The notes below the pieces were generated by a model that was given only the letters and a program-made list of their open reading frames with translations, made no database searches and was not told the DNA's origin. From an uncultured archaeon (GTDB lineage Archaea > Thermoproteota > Nitrososphaeria > Nitrososphaerales > CALBXV01), in assembly GCA_937890045.1 (NCBI GenBank), contig CALBXV010000382.1:1-5173 (forward strand): a stretch of DNA of 5,173 bases. The letters are read 5' to 3'. Made by a program: the position numbers and the translations under genes. Position 1 is the first letter of the stretch. Every line of letters starts with the position of its first letter. Shown here piece after piece: positions 1-5,173 of this stretch.

Positions 1-123
1 CGTTGCTCCGTCATGTACTACAACAGTATCCTTATCCAAATCAACCGTTATTTCACCTATAGCACCCATAAAAGCACTATGTTCTGTAGTTGTACCTCTT
101 CTTCGTTGGACTCGTTTAGCCAT
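1..123 (-). CDS. Tail-fibre-like protein with Mtd-type N-terminal domain, 3'-partial
   Basis: The first 41 codons of a gene that runs off the left edge; it is too short here to stand out as an open frame. The protein starts MAKRVQRRRGTTTEHSAFMG and continues AIGEITVDLDKDTVVVHDG. The pattern (Q-x-RRGTT, then F-x-G-x-x-GE-x-x-VD, then T-x-x-VHDG) is that of the major tropism determinant N-terminal domain, found at the start of many phage tail-fibre, hyaluronidase-like and receptor-binding proteins, including those of marine T4-like phages. This domain usually anchors or trimerises the fibre, while the unseen C-terminal part decides receptor binding. The ATG at 123-121 is chosen because it follows the upstream stop by one base, has an AGAGA ribosome binding site six bases upstream, and gives the family's usual N-terminus. 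A possible late promoter lies about 60 bases upstream. Confidence 0.8.
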   Translation of the reverse strand, partial: MAKRVQRRRGTTTEHSAFMGAIGEITVDLDKDTVVVHDGAT

Positions 124-124
124 A

Positions 125-313
125 TTATTTCTCTAAAAGTTTTTTAACAAGTTGTTTAAGTTCTGCTATTTCACTTTTCATATTATTTATAATAGCAATT
201 TCATCTTCTTTTTGTTTCTTTGCAGCCCTGTAATTCTCTAAAGCATTTCTATTGGTATTCAATACAGCCTTTGAATCTATATCTCTTTCATATTTTGTAT
301 TTTCTATTTTCAT
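125..313 (-). CDS. Small coiled-coil phage protein of unknown function (62 aa)
   Basis: Complete 62-residue protein that starts with ATG one base after the stop of the giant structural gene (TAA-T-ATG) and ends one base before the next gene in the same way. The N-terminal half (MKIENTKYERDIDSKAVLNT, then NRNALENYRAAKKQK) is polar. The C-terminal half is a short coiled coil with hydrophobic residues at I42, M45, I49, L52, V56 and L59, in 3-4 heptad spacing, ending in KKLLEK. No signal peptide, membrane segment or catalytic motif is seen. From memory, proteins with this 'Y-x-RD...SKA-x-LNT...AL-x-x-Y' opening and helical tail recur beside structural genes in T4-like cyanophages and pelagiphages, without an assigned function. 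An oligomerising accessory or assembly factor for the neighbouring tail proteins is plausible but inferred. No Shine-Dalgarno sequence precedes it, so translation is probably coupled to the upstream gene. Confidence 0.85.
   Translation of the reverse strand: MKIENTKYERDIDSKAVLNTNRNALENYRAAKKQKEDEIAIINNMKSEIAELKQLVKKLLEK
130..134 (-). promoter_or_regulatory. Ribosome binding site of the fibre-like gene
   Basis: AGAGA on the minus strand ends six bases before the ATG at 123, a normal Shine-Dalgarno spacing. It lies in the last codons of the 62-residue gene and supports the chosen start. The small gene itself has no such site before its own ATG. Confidence 0.55.
184..191 (-). promoter_or_regulatory. 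Possible T4-type late promoter (TATAAATA)
   Basis: Read on the minus strand, 191 to 184 is TATAAATA, the exact consensus used by the gp55 late sigma factor of T4-like phages, which needs no -35 element. It lies inside the 62-residue gene and points to the fibre-like gene. Transcription would begin near 177, giving a leader of roughly 54 bases that contains the AGAGA site. The region is AT-rich and here encodes Ile-Ile-Asn-Asn, so a chance match is possible. I noticed no other exact minus-strand match in the window by eye. Confidence 0.4.
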
Positions 314-314
314 A

Positions 315-3300
315 TTATGCTAAAGCAATTACCCGAAGGTCTTTGATCAAAGGTATTTTAGTTGTACTTGCAGAAGTCATAACAACTTTAATTGCAAATG
401 TTTTAAAAGTAGCATGGGTACTCCCCGCCCACATATAACTAGTGCCCCACCCAGAAGCAAGAGGAGTAAATTCTAATTCTAAATATTGGTTATCATCATC
501 TGATGCTGAAACAGTATTTGTATTTGTTGTCTCACTCATTAATACCCATGGACGACTATCAAAAGTATTCTCATCATACGGGGATAACACTTTATAATAA
601 ACTGAGATACCAGTTCCTGCTTGTCTATTAGCTGTCATGAATACAGATAAATCTGTTGCATCAAATCCATCTTTTAGATTTACCCGTCTTGTAATATATT
701 TTGCTGTTGCATCACCACCCTCTGCATTAGTTTCATCTGTTGTAACATTATTAATAATATTCTCTACTGTAATAACACTATTTCTTTTCGTATCAATTAC
801 TGGAGAAATATGTGTACTATCAGATGCTAAGGAAGCTCGTGTTACATAACTTCCAGCACTTGTCGTAATTTTCTTTTGTGTGGAAAGTTTATGATTAGTA
901 TTCTGGATAATTTCAGAATAAGTAGTATCTAATACACCTGTTCCTTCATCAGACATTTTAACTCCCCAAAAAATAGAAGTCTTATTTATTCTAACTTCTT
1001 CGGGAACAATTTGAATCACATCTGCTTTAACATCCGCTGCGGAAGTTCCGTCTTTAAAGACTGCATTAGCAGTAGCACCTGTAGTAAATACTGCCCTATT
1101 CAATTGAAATGTCAAATCTTGATTTTGATTAGCACTCCAAGTACTTGCATTTTGTGATTTAAATAATACACCTGCATATGGTTGTTCAGAAACTTTTCTT
1201 GTCGTTCCAAGAATGTTGTCACCCATTTCAGAAATATATGCTTCATACTTCAAACTATTACTTATTGCTACAATTGCATATTCTCCAGGTGGTAGATAAA
1301 CCAATGACGGAAAAGTAAATTTAGTAGCCATTGATGCATCATCACTTACATTAACATCGGCTGGTAATTTATTAACTTCGGAAAATGGTATAATAGTTTT
1401 ATCTGGATAACCATTCAAAGTACTTCTAATCTGTACTGTTACAGGAAGATTATCTGAATCTTTAGATTTAAAATATAAGTCTAAGTCTGTTAGAAAAATT
1501 CCATCAGGATAAATAACTGCATCAACCAAGAAGGTTTGAGCCAATGGATCAACCCAACCAACTGCTCTTGATCTTGTAAAAGTATTTGTACTAGTTCTAA
1601 AATCTGTTGCTGTACCCATTCCCAAACTTCGTACGGTTGGAACTCTTGTAGATACAACTACATTTTCTTTTGACTGTAACAATCCTTGTGCTTGATATAC
1701 AACTTCACCATATGTTCCAGCACTTACTAAGTCTGCTGTTGTATTATCAACCAATAAGAATTGTCTTTCACCAGTTCTAAATCTAAGAGTATCACTGTTT
1801 GGAATGGAAAAAGTTAGACCACTAATTGAACCAGATGAATCTGTATAAATTTCCTCACCCAAAGAACCTCCACTTGGAGTACACCAAGCAGCTACATCAG
1901 TACCATCAAAGAATGGATACACTCTTGTACTTGGTTTCATTCCGGTTACAGATATAACTATATCTCTTGCTCTTATAAATGGAAGAACTGATACATCAAC
2001 AATCCTTTCACCGATATTAGTTCTTACAGTATCAACTCCAGTAATTTCTGTACGAATTCCTGTTCTTGTTTGTTGTATGTCTTGTTGTACTGTTTCCGTC
2101 ATAATTTGGAACCATCTACCTGAACCTCCGTTTGACGTTGATGAAAGTACTCGTTCTCTACCAGTCCCCATTGTCTGCCAATCACCCCATTGTGAGCCAA
2201 ATCCTAATCCAACTAGATTTTCCCAGCCATCATTCTCACCATTGATATTAACAACAACTTCAGGTCGTGTAGTAGTATCAATCCAATTATCATTCGGTGG
2301 TGTTAAGTCAACTGTTCCAATCCAAGCTAATACTGCGAATGGATTAATATTAATTGATTTGCTTGCTACTGTTTGTGTTACAAATGCTGTTGCAGTATAC
2401 GGTAATGTAATTAGATCACCTGTTTTCTGAATACCCGTTGTTTCAGGGTCACTTGCATCGTATATCACATCTGTTAAATTAGATGTAAATGGTGACCTTA
2501 ATATTTTTTCATCAAAGTCAATAGCACATTTATAATCAGCAGATAGAATGTTGCCAATACTATGACCATTAAAACCATCAACTAGAATACCATTTTTAAA
2601 TCTATCTAGGCCAGCAGTATCTTTAATAACTAATGACTCAGCTTCCTTTTCAAGAAGTGAAAGTGTGGTATAATATTCTAAATTATTAATTCGTTTTTCA
2701 AGTTTACCAATATCCCTCATTGTATATCGTTTGTTCTCAATATATTCAGGTGTTACATCACTTGAGTTAAATGTATAAGCTGGAATATAAACAGTATATA
2801 AATCCATCGTTCCATCAAGTCGTTGAGGAGGAGCAGCATTTAATGATGGTACACCTTTATTCACTCCAAACTTTTTTTCTTTACTTAAAAATATTCTGTC
2901 TATTCTTGGGAGATAATAACTGTAATCAGCAGACCAATTCGTATTTGGTTTCGGCAATTCAATATTTTCCATTGTGGTTGCACCGTCTGTCCTTCGTGGT
3001 CTAAAGTCAACACAATCTCTCAACTCAACTTTTGTTCCTGTAACAGGACTTAGGTAAGTTGGAATATTTTCAAATCCTACTGCAGCTGAATAAGAATCAG
3101 CTGAAAGATATCCAACACCAGAGTGGGTAAAGAAATCATAGACGATTGCTATTCTTCCAGAAGGTCCTGTCTCACCTGCTTTAAGTTTTATACTTCCGTG
3201 ATCATAAAAGTTATCTCTCTGTCCAGTATCTAATTCATACTTCGCAATAATATCAGTATCACCAGCAGCTACTGAAGATACTGTTTTTGTAAAATTGGTA

Positions 3301-5173
3301 ATTCCACCAGTAATAGGTTCTGCTATAAAAGTTCCCGATACTGGAACATAAGTTACACTAGTCGTACTACCAGCACCAAGAACAACAATTCCTGTTGCAC
3401 CTGAAGTTGCACCAGTAATAATTTCACCAGGAGTTAATGTTTCAGCCGTATTTGCTACAGTCAATGTTGGTAATACTGCATCAGTACCAGCCACACCAGA
3501 ATCATATACTGCGTGTATTTTATATACATCTGATTTAGCTATTGAATCAGATGATAAAGCAGTAGTATTAGGACCAGTTATATTTAAGACATTACTTTTT
3601 GAAAGTGATTTGATTTTTTCTTGTTTACTATCAATATTAATTGTTGCAATAATATCAGCTGTAAATACTGTTGAGCCACTATCATCATCGAAGGTAATAG
3701 TTTGATTCGTAGGACCATTGACTGTTACTGTTTCATTTACACCATCAAAGGCAATTAACTCACCTACCGCATAACCGCCACCAGCTACCTTACAAGTTAC
3801 TGTATAGTATTCTCGTTTATTACTATCACTCAATACACCAGTACCAAAAAATGTTTCAGTAGCACCAGCAGTTGATATTGTTGCTCGACCCCCTGCAAAT
3901 TGAACATTTTCAAAAGTTCTTTTAGCTGTATAACTAGTATCAATAGCACCAACATCATCACGAATTGTTTTAATAGTATTCTGTGGTAATTTAAATACTA
4001 AACTATTATCAGCTGTTTCATAAAGTATAGTATCACCACCTGATGTTTGACCAGTAGTAGAAATCTGACCTAATGCACTTATAACAACTGGTGTAGCAGC
4101 TGCATTAACAGGAACTACAAGTGATTCTACATTAACAAAATTTGAACTAGTCATTACAATATCATATAGATAAAAATTGATATATTGATTTTGGCCGGTA
4201 CCAGAAACATAATCAGTCATTCTTAGTCTAGCTGTTCCAATTTTTGATGCTGCATATGTAGTGGGATTTGTTGTTGTTGGAGTTTGAAGATTATGTAAAT
4301 CAACTGTAACGTGTTCACTAATATCAAAATAACCGGTTAGAGCGTCAACAACTACATAGTTTCCATATTGCATCAACCTATCAAAATTATTTACATTGGT
4401 AATACTTCTTGCTCTATCTAAAGTAACATCAGTTGCTATAATAGTTTCGTGTTCGTGACCTTCAATAAATGCTTTACCTGGGTCAAGTCTAATATTAAAT
4501 TTTGTTGGATCAGATGAATGATCTTTCAGTTGCGGTGAGAAAGCTCTTACAGTATAACTTCCTGATTCATCATATGTCCGTCTTGCGAATGTTTCTTCTA
4601 ATACAGAGTAGACTGGAATATTAACATCTATTTCTTTAACGCCAGCATTGACTCTTAACAATTCATAAAAATCTGTATCATCAGTTGAAGTTAAAGTTTT
4701 CTTTGCTAGGGCAAGAGAATATTTTAATCTATCTGCACCTGGAGCTGCATAGTTATATGCACCTTGTGCATTGTCCAATAAGGTTGAATCTGTACCAGAA
4801 CCAATTACTGTTTCTGATACTGCTAATCCTGTTTTATATGAAGGTGTATTTGTATACTTGTCTAAGATTAAAGTATGTGCTGTTACATTAATAAAATTTC
4901 CATTAATATAAAATACTCCAGTATCAATTGATATAGCACTTCCCTTTCCTGTTGCCGAAGAACTTGCGGCCATTGCTGATATAGATAAATCAGTAGCACT
5001 AATTCTTTCACCAGCAGTAAACACTGAGGCAGTTGATACTGTTGCTGTTGCAGTGGCACCAGACCCACCTCCACCAGCAATACTTATAGAAGGTGCTGAA
5101 GTATATCCAGATCCTTTATTTGTTACATTGATTCCTATAATAACACCACTATCATTAATAACAGCTACTGCAG
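315..5173 (-). CDS. DUF4815-family giant virion structural protein (baseplate/tail), 5'-partial
   Basis: Large structural protein of T4-like marine phages, probably part of the baseplate or fibre-attachment region; its exact place in the virion is not known to me. The frame is open to the right edge, so 1618 codons are visible and the true start lies outside. A GTG at 5024 is the first start-like codon of the long frame, but 49 sensible codons precede it. Numbering from the first full codon (5171): a Gly-rich GSGYTSAP motif at 20-45; the DUF4815 core from about 50, with VFYINGNFINV near 90, KLPQNTIKTI near 394, GQRDNFYDHGSIKLK near 650 and DCVDFRPRR near 719; a helical, coiled-coil-like stretch (RYTMRDIGKLEKRINNLEYY) from 815; GMKPSTRVYPFFDG near 1077; DPLAQTF near 1208; and a conserved C-terminus (AKYITRRV near 1490, FKTFAIKVVMTSA, ending DLRVIALA). 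There are only four cysteines. The missing N-terminus probably carries the family's NQLQ-type opening. Family call is firm from remembered motifs; the precise role is inferred. Confidence 0.9.
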   Translation of the reverse strand, partial: AVAVINDSGVIIGINVTNKGSGYTSAPSISIAGGGGSGATATATVSTASVFTAGERISATDLSISAMAASSSATGKGSAISIDTGVFYINGNFINVTAHTLILDKYTNTPSYKTGLAVSETVIGSGTDSTLLDNAQGAYNYAAPGADRLKYSLALAKKTLTSTDDTDFYELLRVNAGVKEIDVNIPVYSVLEETFARRTYDESGSYTVRAFSPQLKDHSSDPTKFNIRLDPGKAFIEGHEHETIIATDVTLDRARSITNVNNFDRLMQYGNYVVVDALTGYFDISEHVTVDLHNLQTPTTTNPTTYAASKIGTARLRMTDYVSGTGQNQYINFYLYDIVMTSSNFVNVESLVVPVNAAATPVVISALGQISTTGQTSGGDTILYETADNSLVFKLPQNTIKTIRDDVGAIDTSYTAKRTFENVQFAGGRATISTAGATETFFGTGVLSDSNKREYYTVTCKVAGGGYAVGELIAFDGVNETVTVNGPTNQTITFDDDSGSTVFTADIIATINIDSKQEKIKSLSKSNVLNITGPNTTALSSDSIAKSDVYKIHAVYDSGVAGTDAVLPTLTVANTAETLTPGEIITGATSGATGIVVLGAGSTTSVTYVPVSGTFIAEPITGGITNFTKTVSSVAAGDTDIIAKYELDTGQRDNFYDHGSIKLKAGETGPSGRIAIVYDFFTHSGVGYLSADSYSAAVGFENIPTYLSPVTGTKVELRDCVDFRPRRTDGATTMENIELPKPNTNWSADYSYYLPRIDRIFLSKEKKFGVNKGVPSLNAAPPQRLDGTMDLYTVYIPAYTFNSSDVTPEYIENKRYTMRDIGKLEKRINNLEYYTTLSLLEKEAESLVIKDTAGLDRFKNGILVDGFNGHSIGNILSADYKCAIDFDEKILRSPFTSNLTDVIYDASDPETTGIQKTGDLITLPYTATAFVTQTVASKSININPFAVLAWIGTVDLTPPNDNWIDTTTRPEVVVNINGENDGWENLVGLGFGSQWGDWQTMGTGRERVLSSTSNGGSGRWFQIMTETVQQDIQQTRTGIRTEITGVDTVRTNIGERIVDVSVLPFIRARDIVISVTGMKPSTRVYPFFDGTDVAAWCTPSGGSLGEEIYTDSSGSISGLTFSIPNSDTLRFRTGERQFLLVDNTTADLVSAGTYGEVVYQAQGLLQSKENVVVSTRVPTVRSLGMGTATDFRTSTNTFTRSRAVGWVDPLAQTFLVDAVIYPDGIFLTDLDLYFKSKDSDNLPVTVQIRSTLNGYPDKTIIPFSEVNKLPADVNVSDDASMATKFTFPSLVYLPPGEYAIVAISNSLKYEAYISEMGDNILGTTRKVSEQPYAGVLFKSQNASTWSANQNQDLTFQLNRAVFTTGATANAVFKDGTSAADVKADVIQIVPEEVRINKTSIFWGVKMSDEGTGVLDTTYSEIIQNTNHKLSTQKKITTSAGSYVTRASLASDSTHISPVIDTKRNSVITVENIINNVTTDETNAEGGDATAKYITRRVNLKDGFDATDLSVFMTANRQAGTGISVYYKVLSPYDENTFDSRPWVLMSETTNTNTVSASDDDNQYLELEFTPLASGWGTSYMWAGSTHATFKTFAIKVVMTSASTTKIPLIKDLRVIALA
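3278..3496 (-). other. Inserted beta-rich 'GATSGATG' module within the DUF4815 protein
   Basis: Roughly residues 559-632 of the visible protein. It separates two blocks that, as I remember the family, lie close together: SDVYKIHAVY upstream and LDTGQRDNFYDHGSIKLK downstream. The module is rich in Thr, Gly, Ala and Val and contains GEIITGATSGATGIVV, a short pattern that recurs in many proteins of marine T4-like phages. It is read as an extra surface domain or loop. Boundaries are approximate and the insertion status rests on recall of the family, not on an alignment. Confidence 0.4.
5036..5114 (-). other. Gly-rich GSGYTSAP repeat-type motif in the DUF4815 protein
   Basis: Residues 20-45 of the visible protein read GSGYTSAPSISIAGG and then GGSGATATATV. 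This is the marine phage pattern G-x-GY-x-x-x-P-x-v-x-i-x-GGGGSGA-x-A-x-a, normally found as a repeated beta-strand unit in tail and fibre proteins. One copy is visible; others may lie beyond the right edge. It lies directly before the FTAGERISATD stretch and shows that the frame is coding upstream of the GTG at 5024. Confidence 0.55.

Noticed and set aside
310..345. Possible terminator or Shine-Dalgarno sequence around the first gene junction
   Set aside because: No inverted repeat with a T-run is seen, and no purine-rich site lies at a proper distance from the ATG at 313.
220..438. Plus-strand open frame of 72 codons
   Set aside because: It lies opposite the small coiled-coil gene and the end of the giant gene, and crosses their junction. 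Its product resembles no family I know, and its hydrophobic content follows from reading AT-rich coding DNA backwards.
637..849. Plus-strand open frame of 70 codons with a hydrophobic stretch resembling a membrane segment
   Set aside because: It is wholly antisense to the conserved C-terminal part of the giant structural gene; the hydrophobic run mirrors Asn/Lys/Glu-rich codons on the coding strand.
980..992. Minus-strand AATAAATA, close to the late-promoter consensus
   Set aside because: One base differs from TATAAATA and no gene start lies downstream within a reasonable distance; it is inside the giant gene.
2077..2430. Plus-strand open frame of 117 codons
   Set aside because: It is the longest antisense frame, but lies wholly within the giant gene opposite conserved sequence, with no recognisable domain or ribosome binding site.
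2786..2797. Plus-strand TATAAATC-like sequence near a possible late promoter
   Set aside because: It differs from the late consensus in its last base and faces against the only coding direction, inside the giant gene.
2771..3004. Plus-strand open frame of 77 codons
   Set aside because: It is antisense to the conserved DFRPRR region of the giant gene and has no support of its own.
4685..4891. Plus-strand Leu/Tyr-rich open frame of 68 codons
   Set aside because: Its low-complexity product is opposite the well-conserved FINGxF-type region of the giant gene; it is a shadow frame.
4883..5080. Minus-strand open frame of 65 codons rich in Gln and Leu near the right edge
   Set aside because: It is an out-of-frame reading of the Gly/Ala/Thr-rich part of the giant gene; the frame that gives GSGYTSAP and the DUF4815 core is clearly the coding one.

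Overview
This window looks like part of the late structural region of a T4-like myovirus of the marine type that infects cyanobacteria or SAR11 (Pelagibacter). The evidence is a very AT-rich base composition, three co-directional genes with almost no space between them, and proteins that match families I know from cyanophage and pelagiphage tails. No host marker, such as a photosynthesis gene, lies in the window, so the host cannot be fixed from this sequence. It could equally be an uncultured phage contig.

Everything is coded on the minus strand and transcription runs from right to left. From 5173 down to 315 lies the 3' part of one giant virion protein gene: 1618 codons are visible with no start in the window. 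It belongs to the DUF4815 baseplate/tail structural family. It is followed, after one base, by a 62-residue coiled-coil protein (313 to 125). After one further base comes the first 41 codons of a tail-fibre-like protein whose N-terminus resembles the major tropism determinant N-terminal domain (123 to 1, running off the left edge). Both junctions have the same form, TAA-T-ATG.

The three genes probably act together at the distal end of the tail: a large baseplate or fibre-attachment protein, a small helical accessory protein of unknown function, and a receptor-binding or fibre protein. An exact T4 late-promoter sequence (TATAAATA) lies inside the small gene and could give the fibre gene its own late transcript. 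A purine-rich ribosome binding site precedes the fibre gene, while the small gene has none and is likely translated by coupling.

There is no non-coding stretch longer than one base. I see no tRNA, terminator, CRISPR array, insertion sequence or attachment site. The points of most interest are the modular insertions in the giant protein, the internal late promoter, and the conserved but functionally unassigned small protein. I found no clear sign of a wholly new system.
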